Assembly: GCA_034687125.1 (NCBI GenBank)
Contig: JAQGBZ010000031.1
Coordinates: 1 to 64,000, forward strand
DNA: 64,000 nucleotides
Direction of reading: 5' to 3'
Source: Neelides folsomi
Lineage: Eukaryota; Arthropoda; Collembola; Neelipleona; Neelidae
The position numbers and the translations under genes were made by a program. Below, one piece after another: positions 27,301-37,700 of the stretch (position 1 is the stretch's first letter; each line of letters opens with the position of its first letter). The notes beneath the pieces are model-generated. The model made no database searches. It was not told the origin of the DNA and saw only the letters and a list, made by a program, of their open reading frames with translations.

Positions 27301-27650
27301 CTATCCTCGTGAGTGTAGAAACGGAGAGCTGGAAAAAAGAAATAAAAAGCGGAGGGAATGCGTGGGGATTGTGAGTTTATTGAGTAAGATGACAAAAGAA
27401 CAATAAATAATTCAAATAAAAAATTTTCATCTTGGCCCAGCCCATGTATAAATTTCCTATCAATTCGAGAGCAGATTGGGTGATGATCGGAATCTCCTGA
27501 ATACATTTCATTCCAAGGTGTGTATTTTAACAACCCTCTTGCTCTCCTTCTAAAATCAATTCAAAAAATGAACTCACCTTTGAGTCATCATAAAAGGAGA
27601 CGTGAGGTAAGCAGTGGGTCAACTCATTCAAATTCCACGATCCACGTCAT
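2352..27650 (-). CDS. Collagen XV/XVIII homologue (endostatin-bearing multiplexin), full coding model
   Basis: Secreted basement-membrane collagen. It corresponds to vertebrate COL15A1/COL18A1, C. elegans cle-1 and Drosophila Multiplexin. Coding exons in order: 27591-27578, 26034-25931, 20578-20440, 20321-20189, 20103-19969, 19155-19009, 9501-9430, 7810-7754, 7573-7427, 6874-6797, 6676-6554, 6483-6375, 6323-6241, 5703-5542, 5484-5412, 5322-5174, 5067-4966, 4886-4788, 4568-4385, 4307-4152, 3782-3685, 3591-3499, 3439-3317, 3124-2811, 2640-2352. They sum to 3183 nt, or 1060 residues plus stop, with the frame kept at all 24 junctions. Domains: signal peptide 1-28, TSPN about 40-248, acidic linker 249-297, interrupted Gly-X-Y about 298-770, trimerization about 773-819, hinge 820-860, endostatin 861-1029, tail to 1060. 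This layout matches the short form of vertebrate collagen XVIII; no frizzled module is seen. The transcribed start lies further upstream, because exon 27650-27578 begins at a splice acceptor. Confidence 0.93.
3317..3782 (-). CDS. Collagen NC1 trimerization domain and hinge exons
   Basis: Three exons: 3782-3685, 3591-3499 and 3439-3317. The first ends the collagen helix ([15 protein letters not shown]) and opens the trimerization domain with [16 protein letters not shown]. The second gives [20 protein letters not shown] and a [11 protein letters not shown] strand, the conserved core of the collagen XV/XVIII trimerization domain, which holds three chains together. The third encodes the hinge, residues 820-860, with His and Pro and no recognisable fold. 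In vertebrates this segment is the protease-sensitive link to endostatin. Exon lengths are 98, 93 and 123 nt and all junctions keep frame. Confidence 0.9.
3685..6874 (-). CDS. Interrupted collagenous (Gly-X-Y) region
   Basis: Twelve exons from 6874-6797 to 3782-3685 encode Gly-X-Y triplets broken by short non-collagenous stretches. Many start or end with a split Gly codon (for example 4152/3782 and 5412/5322). Interruptions include residues around 343-370 ([20 protein letters not shown]), which carry two cysteines and an NYT glycosylation sequon, a FNEFYDEMGSG break at 441-452, an [16 protein letters not shown] break, and an [11 protein letters not shown] break. Multiple interruptions are the defining feature of multiplexins (collagens XV and XVIII) and distinguish them from fibrillar collagens. 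Exon lengths vary from 73 to 184 nt and do not follow the 54-bp unit of fibrillar collagen genes. Introns here are short (about 50-250 bp). Charged triplets such as [18 protein letters not shown] dominate the N-terminal half. Confidence 0.9.
7427..7810 (-). CDS. Acidic Ser-Gly linker and start of the collagen helix (candidate glycosaminoglycan attachment)
   Basis: Exons 7810-7754 and 7573-7427, residues 249-316. The segment reads [19 protein letters not shown] then [14 protein letters not shown], a proline-rich run, and [15 protein letters not shown]. Ser-Gly dipeptides at S256 and S278 sit among Asp and Glu, the usual context for glycosaminoglycan chain attachment; a third, S451, lies in exon 5703-5542. 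Collagens XV and XVIII are known proteoglycans, so these are good candidates. Donor GTCAAA at 7426 and GTTTGT at 7753 are weaker than others in the gene, but frame continuity supports them. Confidence 0.85.
7811..9429 (-). other. Collagen intron between the TSPN domain and the acidic linker
   Basis: A 1.6-kb intron flanked by the GTCCGT donor at 9429 and an AG acceptor at 7811. It is AT-rich with no ORF worth noting and no clear repeat. The unusual donor sequence was accepted because the exons on both sides end and begin at codon boundaries and the protein sequence continues sensibly. Confidence 0.7.
9430..20578 (-). CDS. TSPN (laminin-G-like) domain exons of the collagen gene
   Basis: Five exons: 20578-20440, 20321-20189, 20103-19969, 19155-19009 and 9501-9430, residues about 40-248. 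Family landmarks: [14 protein letters not shown] at the start, [20 protein letters not shown] across the first intron, the [17 protein letters not shown] strand, [38 protein letters not shown] and [19 protein letters not shown] at the end. The last two cysteines match the disulfide that closes this domain in thrombospondins and collagens. The final exon is separated from the rest by a 9.5-kb intron. In multiplexins the domain lies at the N-terminus and is thought to mediate matrix interactions. Confidence 0.93.
12128..12328 (-). CDS. Candidate alternative first exon encoding a signal-anchor (transmembrane) N-terminus
   Basis: An ATG at 12328 in AAAATGG context, with an in-frame TGA four codons upstream, opens 67 codons that end at a G|GTGAAC donor (12127). 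The peptide has one lysine, then a hydrophobic stretch of about 24 residues ([20 protein letters not shown] and on), then acidic STDPPDFF. That charge balance favours N-in, C-out, a type II signal anchor. The donor lies in phase 0, exactly the phase of the next downstream collagen exon (9501), and also of 7810. If used, it would give a membrane-tethered collagen that skips the first four TSPN exons. It could instead be the first exon of an unrelated nested gene, or a chance ORF. No transcript evidence is available here. Confidence 0.4.
13881..13926. repeat. Decamer tandem repeat in the collagen intron
   Basis: Four and a half near-identical 10-bp units of the form tcctttaaat start at 13881, in exact register. 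It is a short simple repeat with no coding meaning seen. Confidence 0.7.
15327..15355. repeat. (CT)n microsatellite
   Basis: An uninterrupted run of about 13-14 CT units within the 9.5-kb collagen intron. On the minus strand it reads as GA repeats. Confidence 0.95.
20579..25930. other. 5.4-kb collagen intron between signal peptide and TSPN exons
   Basis: It separates the signal-peptide exon (donor GTAAAC at 25930) from the first TSPN exon (acceptor ending TCTAG). It holds AT-rich stretches, such as an AT-rich palindromic run near 21497-21545, and short ORFs without domain signal. No nested gene is supported. Confidence 0.6.
25931..26034 (-). CDS. Signal-peptide exon of the collagen gene
   Basis: A 104-nt exon with acceptor CTATTAG and donor G|GTAAAC. 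With the four codons of the upstream exon it gives [20 protein letters not shown] and continues LQANVCSG, a clear secretory signal with cleavage likely near residue 28. It has no in-frame ATG of its own, so it needs the upstream exon. Split codons at both ends match: AG|A gives Arg5 and G|AT gives Asp40. Confidence 0.85.
27578..27650 (-). CDS. Collagen translation-start exon with upstream ORF
   Basis: The exon runs from acceptor TTTTTTTAG to a strong AAAG|GTGAGT donor. The main start is the ATGATG pair at 27591. The second ATG has the better context, with A at -3. An in-frame TGA upstream within the exon shows that the reading frame cannot extend further 5'. The exon opens with another ATG directly after the splice acceptor, which begins an 8-codon ORF ending in TGA (27650-27624) in a different frame, so it could reduce initiation at the main start. 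The exon is included because ATGATGACTCAAAG joins the signal-peptide exon in frame. Confidence 0.75.
27624..27650 (-). promoter_or_regulatory. Upstream ORF in the collagen 5' UTR
   Basis: Nine codons including the stop (MTWIVEFE) that start at the first base of the exon, straight after the splice acceptor. The stop lies 32 nt before the main ATG pair. It could reduce initiation at the main start, and only transcripts spliced at this site or reading through would contain it. Confidence 0.45.
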
Positions 27651-28474
27651 CTAAAAAAATTTTTTTATTCATTAAATTATATTTAAAGATTAATTTTAAA
27701 AGATACTGATAAATCATCATCCACAATAGCTTGCATTAAATATGTGCTGTCTGCACTCTGTATATTATTATAAATAAATATAAATCGCTAATAAAAATGA
27801 TTTGGTAAATTGTATCATTTTCTTGTCACTTTTGAATGTAATATCGTAGTTTGGTTTATATAATTTATAATAATGCTTTCATTCAGGTAAAGTTTGACTA
27901 CAGGAGGAAAGTGAGTAATAGAAATAGGAAAATGGGACTGGAGAATCCACGTCGTGCCTTTGAATCTATTTTGAATCCATCAAGCTCATTTCCATTTTAC
28001 AATTGACCCGAAGTGACATATGAGCAAGAGCCGCTCGACCGTGAAAAGAGTAAATGTTCGCCCTGTCGAATCTCCTCAATGACTCCAATCCCTTTTCCCT
28101 TCTAAATGTGTCGGAGAGGCAAAGTGAGTTTTCCTCAGATTTGATCATTCGATCCAGAAGAAGGGAAATGAAGGAAAAATGAACGTATGTTCAAAGGTTG
28201 GCTCCCATTCACGACCTGTCACAAACTCCGGTCCATTGAAAAGAACATTGAAAATTTGAAAAAGCCCATGATGGGAGCGTGTAATAAGAAGGAGCTTCTG
28301 ACTCAAAGGTCCTTCTTACGCTCCTCGTAATGAGATGAAAAAAGTCCAAGTGTGAAGGTCTTTGACGTGAGTGATCGAGTGGTCCCTTTATGATGAATAT
28401 AAATACATATAACTACAGGGATTGTATATATAGGGATTACCCATTATTATGATAAGTAGGAAATGTGTGCTCAC

Positions 28475-28610
28475 CTCAAGAGGTCTCCGTCTCGGCCCTT
28501 GAGGACACTTGAAGTCCAATCTGTGTCCATTGGATGAAATGTAAATTCCTTTCCACTTCCTTGGTCTGATGGATTGAACGAATCGAATCACATCTTCCCA
28601 CCGCAAATTG
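28475..28610 (-). other. Probable 5' UTR exon upstream of the collagen start
   Basis: 136 nt bounded by a good acceptor (TTTCTCATTAG) and a strong donor (GAG|GTGAGC), about 0.8 kb upstream of the collagen start exon on the same strand. One frame is open throughout (starts NLRWEDVIRFVQSIRPRKW), but spliced to the next exon it would meet the TGA of the 8-codon ORF. I therefore favour a non-coding leader exon. It might instead be a coding exon of another transcript. Confidence 0.45.
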
Positions 28611-31600
28611 CTAATGAGAAAGGTAAAGAGGGAGGAGGACGGGAGCGATCCGACGAGGCAGAGCGAGGAAAACTGTATGGCAAGATCTTCCCGGTTGTCG
28701 ACTGCGGAGGGTGGTGCAGGAGATTTCCCTTTCCCTGTCTCACGGAGGAGGATTCTATTAAACTTCTCGCCGCCTCTGGGCCAACTCGCCCCGAACTTCC
28801 TCAATTCCTCCAACCGGCCTTTGGAAGGGCCGAGATGTTAATGTTAATCTCCCGCCCAATGGCTCTATACATTCATCCCATGGTCTCTGCATGGCCTGTA
28901 CATATCCAAGGACCCAGGGAGTCTTCGCGAGTCATAAGGAGTGAGAGAGATAGAGGCCGAAATGAATAGACATTTAGCGAGAGCCCTCCGCCCAAAACAC
29001 AAATTTCGGCACGTTCCGGTAAATGTGATGTTGTATGGGAAGGGGAGGAAATTCCGGAAATCCGATATCCTTCCAAAGGATGAAATGGGGGAAAGAATCG
29101 CGTGGCAGAGAGATAAACTTGGAATGCTCCACTTCAAACGCTTTTTTTATTTTAAAAAAGAACCTCGAGAGGATCTCCTCCAATATACATACTAACTACA
29201 CTTACTTTGATCCGCGTTTGAATCCCAGGTGAGACCTTTTCTTAAATCTCCACGTCCTCCTGAGACTCTCCACACTTTACTGCCCTCATAGATAGGAACT
29301 CAACAACTGTTTGGTGGATGTCTACGAGGAGATGTCTGATGTCGGGTTATGATTATACACTTGTCAAATTACTCCTATGACCCCTCAGTGAATTTATGAA
29401 CGTGTTGAGGACGTATTTTTCTTCCATGGCTTTCATTATGTGATTAAACCGTCGGAGGAGAAATCCTCCCTTTGCCCTTTCCTAAAACAGATTCCAATTT
29501 CCTCAACAGGATAACTCATTTCACCTCCTTTGTATTAATCTTCCGCTTAATGGAATTTACCCCTTCTTCACAATGTAGACCTTTATTACGGATTATTACT
29601 CACATAAAGGTACGAACCATAAATGGAAGCCAAATAAACTTAACTTTAAACCATTCTGCTTTCCTTTATACCTCTTACCTATGCTCTAACAATAAGTATT
29701 TAATATTCATCTACGTTTAGTTAGATCTTTATTCCTTATAATATACACTTCCTTATTGAAATACAAGTTTGACATATTATTGGTGTATGTATGGTGTATG
29801 AATTTGGTGGTTATTTTACATATTGTATAGGTCGTTATTTCTCAATATGCATATACACATAGTATTTGGTATATTTTATATATTTCCTGGTTTATTATAG
29901 GGAAGTTTGAGTTTGTGAAAATTGAGGAATAAGACTCGTGTCAGCACTACTGAATGTGCATTTTCTCTCTTTAGAAGATTCGCCGAAATTTGAAAATCCA
30001 AGTGTAGAGATTCCTCCAGGATCGGAATACGAATGAGTCGACGTCTTCATTTTCCTATATATAACTATTTATTTTCCATCCTAATCTCTTCCCAACTTCC
30101 CAATGGGACTTCCCATTGTGGATTGTGAGCAAAATGGATTTTGGTCATTCTTGGGAAAGTCTTTGTGTTCTTTACGGGAGGGTCACCGGCCCAACAACAA
30201 ACACAGACAGCTTACACATTTTTATTCAAAAATGGCTTATGAACTCTGCCAACCACACACCCAAGAGGCATTACATAACTACACAATATCTCTACACCGT
30301 CCATACCTATACATAGTAAATGGAAATAAAAAAACCTTGAACTTTACATTGCTCAAATGTCTTTGGGCTTTAACATAGACAGTTTACACAAGGATTATTA
30401 TGTCTTCCCCATTGGGTTTTTCATAATTTTTCTAACTCGACATATCATGAGATAATGAGACGGCCGTGATAGTTTTACTCATTCTTCTTTTACATTTTTT
30501 ATATCTTGATAGTAAACGTGTTGTCGTTTCGCTTCCTCACACATTGTTGAAGAATTGCAAATTGAATCATTCATGAAATCTCCATACATTCTGTGTTTGC
30601 TCTCTTCCAATGGTCCATGTGATTCATTTCGGAATGTTTCTTATGATTAGACACGGCTTTCTAATTAACACAAGGGGGCTTTTATGGTATGAATTTCAAT
30701 TTTTCAATGCCCACATGGGTTCAAAATGAGAAGAAAAGGGCGAAGCAGCAGACGATAAATTTCAACGACTTTCCGACACTTTTGCCCATCTATGAAATTC
30801 CCATAGCTGTGGAAAACATGGAGAGAATTGCACAAATGACACCATAATGCATATTATTGTGCGTGTAATGGGAATTATGGACACTTCATTTTTATGTTTT
30901 TGATGGAACTTGAGATAATTTTGATATAAGCTCATTATAACAAGTTGAATAAATGATATTTATAAGGAGAATGAAATAGGAATCTTTTTATTATACGAAC
31001 CAAATGCATATAATTAACACTCACTCACTCAGCTTCCAAATTCAACTCTCATTCTTCCCTCAATCCGACATAACAAAGAACTGCGCTCCATTACAATTTT
31101 TACATTATTCATTCCAATAACAATTGTTAAATAAAATAGATAAATAAAATGAGCTGCTAATTACAAATTTTTACAAAATGACTAATCAACCATCCCTTTA
31201 TGAATATTCAATATTACATTATTAATACTATTAATTATGTATGTTAAAACGTAGCTAATGAATATAAAATACTTTTAATTTTCGATTTACGAGGTTAAAG
31301 TGTTGGTTAAAATTTAGCACTTATAAATTATCACTAAAGGTTAACATTATTCCTAAAACGCAAAGGTAGAACTGAAACAAGTAAAATTAAAAATTATACA
31401 GCAATTCTTGAATAATTATGAATATTTAATATATCGATGTATTGATTAGTGATTAGGATAATTGAGTTGTTAATGTTTAAGGTACACAATATCTCTTCGA
31501 TATTCCTTTACAATAATAAAATATTTAAGAACTTATATTACATTAAATCTAACTTTTATTATCTATTCATTATTTGTAAGTACATTCATAACAATTTTAA

Positions 31601-31791
31601 TCATATATAAATAATTTGACGATTGATAAAATAAAACATTAAATATAATAATAGCGTATTTAAATTGAATTTCTCTTGTCATCGTTTGCATATTGGGTCA
31701 CTTGATCTAAAGTTATTTAGATATTAAGTATGGAGAATTGATTCGTTTTCCCTCGTTGTTTGAGTGGTGGATAAAGGAATTGTTAGTTGTT
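28611..31791. other. Gap between the collagen 5' end and the Rho GEF 3' end
   Basis: It should contain the collagen promoter and first exon at its left and the Rho GEF 3' UTR at its right. Positions 28610-29110 are visibly richer in G+C than the surroundings and open in several frames on both strands, which fits a promoter-proximal block rather than a coding exon, since no frame shows a domain. The right half is very AT-rich. Confidence 0.5.
31555..31560 (-). promoter_or_regulatory. Candidate poly(A) signal of the Rho GEF gene
   Basis: AATAAA on the minus strand, about 230 nt after the stop codon at 31792. It is the first canonical hexamer I found downstream. The AT-rich setting makes chance occurrence possible. 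Confidence 0.4.
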
Positions 31792-34748
31792 TCAGATGTG
31801 TCGTATCATTCCATTCATCATGATATTCGCTAAGGCCCCACGTCGTCTTCTCCATTGTCCCACACAGGCGGCGTGACACTGAAGTAACCTCAGCCACTCG
31901 CAAGTCCCACTCTTCTCAACTCCCTGCAATCAAAGAACCAACATTGAGAACAATTTTTCATCCAAACCCACACCACACCTTTATACATATTTAAATATCA
32001 CATCTCCTTATTCAGACACAGAAGATCACATTCTTTACCCCCAAAAACCAAACAGAGGAATCTTAAATGTCCTACAACTTTATAAGGAACAATGACAAAA
32101 TGATGAGGAATAAATACAAGAATAAACATACACACATACCTAGTTCATCAATAAGCACTAACCTTAGATCTGTTTTAAATATATAAAGCTATCAATTTCT
32201 TGTATTTTTATTTTTTTATTCCCAGTGGCGTATTTGGATTTTCGATGGATTTTATGTTGTGATGAAGGGAATGTTAAGGGTGTTTTCTGGGTCCTTAATT
32301 GTATTTATGATCTCCTTCCTTTGGTTCCTTTGTAATTGTGTTAATCCGAGGGTTTTCCTCCCCCACCCTTCGTTTCGCTTTCATCAATCCTGGAGACAGG
32401 AGAGAAGTGATAGGGAAGTGGGAGAGAAGTAACTCCGTAAATAAAAGGATCCCTCGTACAACCAACCTAATCCATCTTTATCCATGTTAATCTCAAAGAC
32501 TCTCGAGAGAATTCCTTCAACCTCCAAACAAACCCACATTTGAGATCTTACTTAAATGTTGGCTATGCTTCCATACATAAATACAACACTTTTACAGCTA
32601 AATGGGTATAGTTAGAAAGATTCTAAGAATCACAAACCTCCGAGCTCATAAACCACACTGGAAAGAGAAATAAATCTCCAAGTGGCGACTAATTCAACTC
32701 AACACTCAAACATTGTTTCAAAAAGCAGAAGTCATTAATAATAGATTCATCCAGCTCCCCTTCTTTAAATGTATTTTCAACTGCTTTTAACTATTAAATA
32801 CATCTAGTCATCTAATTTAATTATACATTTAACTATTAACTATACATTGAAGTATACAATTAAAGATCATAATTAAAGAAATGAATAAATTAAAAAATTA
32901 GAGTATTGTAAGAATCAAATAATAAATAGAAATGTGAGGAATGTTTAATTATATAATGAGGTTGAAAGACGAAGGGATTTTTTAAGGTTGTGATTTATAG
33001 AATTAATGAAATGAAATTATATTTTACCTGGAGGTAGTAAGTGTTCTTGGTGGTGATCTCATTAATTTCAATGAAATCCTGGAATTCATTCTCCCCTTGA
33101 GAAATGACACATTTGGAGAGGCAGAGCGGCTCCTGGAACGATAAATTAAAAAGGAAAGTTAAGCCATTTTTCCGCCACATTTCATTCCGAGATTCAGATG
33201 AGAACCGGATGATTGCAAACTCTTTCCAAATCCTCCACCATTTCCGTGTTCTCCTCCAAAAGGGGAATCGGAGGGAGTGAAACCAAAGGGAGCCATTCAT
33301 TACAAATCTTTAATCTTTCCCAACACCATCTCATCTCATAAATATTGACTCAAGCCCCCCGAAAAAACTCTTTTTCATAAACCTCCCACTTTTACGCATT
33401 TACATCCTGATGCAATGAATTTTTCTGGTTTACAACTTGCGGGTGGATTCATATTATAAGTAATAATTTGGAAGGAATTTCTTCTCAAACATCTTTTCTC
33501 CCCAACGAGAAGTTCACGCATCTGGGAGAGATTCATTCCTTGTGGTTAAAGTTTATTAAGTAGGAGAATTTGTAAATGAGCCGTCGTTTGTTTTGGTTCC
33601 AAAAAGTTCCTTATTATGTTCCTTTGTCCTTTTCCTCGCGGTTGGCCTCAAGTTCTCTATACAACTTTCATATACGATCCACTAGGGAAAAACTTTATTT
33701 TCCACGCCAAGACATCCACATACAAAAGTCTGTAGTACAATACAAATAGGGTTTATAAAATATAGGATATGTAATGTATAGGGATAGTATACTCCACCTC
33801 CTTTGCCCTTTCAACCATCTGGCAAAAATGAATTGTATCCTCTGGGCAAAATATGCAAAATGTTGAAGAAAAATGGAGTAGAAAATTATATTTGGTGTGT
33901 GAGGGCAAGTGGAGATCATCTCCCTATAAGCATATTTTATCCGGATGGGAATGACAACCACCAGGCACATCCACACCACACGTCCCAACTTCCCCAAAAA
34001 CTTTCCTTCTAATGAAAAACAATCACTTCCGAGCCAAATTCCCCTTTCCTATGAGAGAGAGAAAGGACGTTAAAAACATTTCTTCACTCCTAATGCCCAA
34101 TAGACGTCATTTCTTAAACTCTTCTTCAAATAATATTTTCATGTCATTTTCTCACATGAAATTTTTTAAATATTTTTATAACAAATGAACCAATCCATTA
34201 TATTCGGAAGATTCCAGCTTGGATCAACACAAGAACTGGGAGGATAAATTGTGAAATGTTACTTTTAATAGTTTAAGGATATGAAAATTTAATGTTTTTT
34301 TCAAAATGTTCGTACTCTCAAGAGGCAGAATCTCGTATTTTTCACTCTGACTAGAACCAATTTGACGTCTTTGACGAGGTCGTCGGCTGGTGGGAAAAAC
34401 ATGTCTTGATCCATCTTTACAGCAAGGGCCTCCAAATCCTGTGAATCATAAAAGAAAAAGGCCCATTAACCTCCTTCCCATCTCATTCCGCATTGAAATT
34501 CGAATCTCCAATGATGAGCATCTCTTTCATGTCCCAGTCATTTAATCCATTTTAATAGCTCATTGAAATCATTGAATATTAGAACTCTATTTGGTTCATA
34601 GAAAATAATATTGAACCTTTCCGCGGGCCAAGAGACATCCGTAAATGTTCCTCAAGTTCTTCCCGTTGAACTGGACGCTGCTGAGTTGGTTTTCAATGAC
34701 GCAGGTCACATCCGAGAAGTTAGCCCAATCCAAGACGTCTAAAGCCAT
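31792..34748 (-). CDS. PH domain exons and C-terminus of the Rho GEF
   Basis: Exons 34748-34617, 34438-34316, 33132-33028 and 31923-31792. The strand pattern (VTCVIENQLSSVQFNGK, then VKDVKLVLVRVKNTRFCLLR, FIEINEITTKNTYYLQ) and a closing helix CEWLRLLQCHAACVGQWRRR fit a PH domain, with the near-invariant Trp in the last helix. The last exon has phase 0 at its start and ends with TGA at 31792. The basic run WRRRRGA after the helix could contact membrane or act as a nuclear signal. The protein has no C-terminal extension beyond this domain, unlike many Rho GEFs. Confidence 0.85.
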
Positions 34749-37700
34749 CTGAGGAAAATAATATTAAGAATTCTCATTTCAAATTTTCATCCCTTCCGGT
34801 TAACTCTGGAGATCGACGATTATATATCGCTAATATAAAACTAAATTCTATCTGTATCAGTATATCTATACTAAATATTACATCTCGTGAAGAGCTGTAT
34901 AAAATATATAAGAATTGGAAATTCCATAGTTGTCGAGATAAGATCAACTCATCGAGGTTTGGAGCTATGATGATTGAAGGAATTGAGAAAATATCCTCAA
35001 TAAGAATTGATGGGAGAAAAGAGCAATAAGGAATGGGAAGGAATGATATGAGAAATGCTTCATTTTATTTTCAACCCTGGAGGGAGAAATCGATCCTTCC
35101 TATTAACTTATTCCCCACCACTTTTATCTTCCCCGAACATTCTCATTCACTTGTCCCCCTTCCAATCTCTAGTCAAAATCATTCTTCCTCCTGACATAAG
35201 AAACATTAAACTTGGTAATACATTTTCAAATTCATTTCAATAACCTTTCTTATTCGAACACTCGGCCCATCTAAATCCGAATTGGATCGGCGGTGAAGTC
35301 CCAAATTGCTCCCAGATGAAACAGAACCATTGATGATGGAAATTCTTCTCCACAGCTTCACATTCCCAACTTCCCTTGTAGTCTGAAAGTTGAAATATTT
35401 AAAATATTAAAAATTTATATTAAAAATTTAGTAAAATATTTAATAAAAATTAAATAATAAACACTTATAATTAACATTTAAACAGTTGATGATTTTTATT
35501 TGGTATACATGCATTGATGTATAATGATTTAAAGAATGATAATTTATTTACTTTGTTCATATATTCAAGATGCTGCTCAATTGTTTCTTGAGCGGCTTGA
35601 AGTTCCTCTCTGTATGGATGACTCAACGGCGTGACTTTGAGAAGGCGAGAGAGAAGGAGCGGATATCTCGTAACACGCTGGACCGGAACCTAAATTAATA
35701 AAAATTAATAAACAACCATTTCAATATAACTACATATAATCATATATAATCATTCTGAATCATTTAATTTAATTTTATCAACAATTGAACATGTTAAAGT
35801 TCATTAAACTTCATAATAAATATCATGGCAAATAAAAAAATCCGTAAGATGGTCGTTAACGAACTTGCCAATGTAAATAAATACAAACGGGGATAGCTGT
35901 ATTACTATTTATGCTACAAGAGCAAATTGATAAAAAGCACTCATATGAAAAAATACATTGTGTTTGGTCTTTGCTCAGTATCTGTTTGATTTTTCTCTTA
36001 CTGAAATGAAAAGAGGTCAATTAAGTGTATGGTGTGTTTGTTAAAGGCCTCGACGACGTGAATAATCGGTTGAGAGTGAGAAAATATTAGAATTAATAAG
36101 GCTAGTTTAATTAAATAAAGGCCGAATGGAAAGTTCCCTTCAAAACAACGTGGGAGAAATAATTAATAATTAGTAGGGAGGAATTGGGTTAGGAAAAGAA
36201 CGTCCGTCGTTCACTTCAAAACGGGGTTTCACTTCGGCCGTGGGTTCCCTGGGATGAACTTAAGAATGGAAACATTAAACAACAAAATATAATGCCAACA
36301 GATTAGCCCTCACATATCAACACACTTTGTGGCCATTTAAGTTAACATCACATTACATAGGAATCCTTCCAATTCATAATCAGCCCGCTAATTGAACTTA
36401 AATTCAACAATAGGCAAATTTCAATAAACCGTTCCAATTATTCTATAAGGACAATGATCCTTCTATGAGAGTTCTCATTCTCCGTTTCTACTAAGGATCT
36501 ACATAAATGATTTTCTGTCTGTATATTATACAGGTAAAATACACAAGGCTTCATTTTCGATTTCATAATGTTTTAGAGACGTTGCCTTTTCCAATTCTGA
36601 GAATTTGGGTTTCTTCAAATGATCACGAGATCATGAAACCCTTTTATTTGAACCTTTCCATTTCTCTCTTCCCAGTTGGATAAATTGTAAAATGATCATT
36701 TAAATATCAGCCTCTGTATATTTAATAGTATGTAAATGGAAATGATCGTTTTGGTAATGTAAAGTAAATGGTAGTGGTTATGAGAAAGTAGGTCGTTCAC
36801 AATCACCTCCATTTACCTTTTACTCTACATACTATTAAACTAGATTAAGAAGTTGAAGAGTCAATAATAATAAGAGAGACATCGACAGCCACTGCAACTA
36901 ATTCATAAAAAGGAACTGACTCTGTGACTCCGATCAGTCCTGAACAGACTGAACAGGTTCGCAATCAGGAGCTGAGTTAAATCATTTAAATGTTCTTCAG
37001 CGGTCAACCACTTTGTTGACTCAAATCCGACCAACGTGTATTTAAATGATACATGTTGTCTCCTTTATTTGCGGATCATTATGTAAAATTTTTATTAACT
37101 AAATAGAAACGAGTAAAGAATTATCCAATTGGATTTACCATCAGGAATGCAGGTAGGTTCATTCTCCTCAACACAGCATTTTCCATTTGGGAAACTCGGA
37201 GGAAAATCCTTAAAAGTTCTTTTTCTTTTTCCAACTGTGTTAGCAGAGCTCCAGCATTTGCCTTTATATATAAAAATTGGATATAAATGCAAGTTCATAA
37301 ATAAAGTCATAAAGGTCATAAATCAGATTTACATTAATTCCCAAGTGTGTCATTCATTTTATTTTTACCTGTCGAGTGCAGTAGCTTTCAAAAGCGCTCA
37401 TCATTTTCTCTCCAAGTCCTAAGAAAATCTTCCCAACATTGACCGAATCAAGATGTTCTTTCCCAGCAGCAGCTCCAATTGAAGCCTTGAGCTGACATGT
37501 CAATTCCCCACTCAAGTCAATTAATTGGTCCACATTAAGGAAAATCTGATCAAGTTGGTCTTTGGACAACAGAGCGGCTGTTTGGATCGGAGCAAAGAAT
37601 TCATCCGCAATGATTTTCAAGTCTCGGCCATACTTCTCTTCCGTTTCGTAGATTTCCATCAGGATTTCCTTCCTTTCTGACCGTTTCCGAGTGCATGGTC

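Noticed and set aside
27162-27533. 123-codon minus-strand ORF between two collagen exons
   Set aside because: It sits inside the intron between the start exon and the signal-peptide exon, and the composition looks random.
28574-28969. 131-codon plus-strand ORF
   Set aside because: Overlaps other open frames on both strands in the same GC-raised block; no domain, so the openness is probably due to composition.
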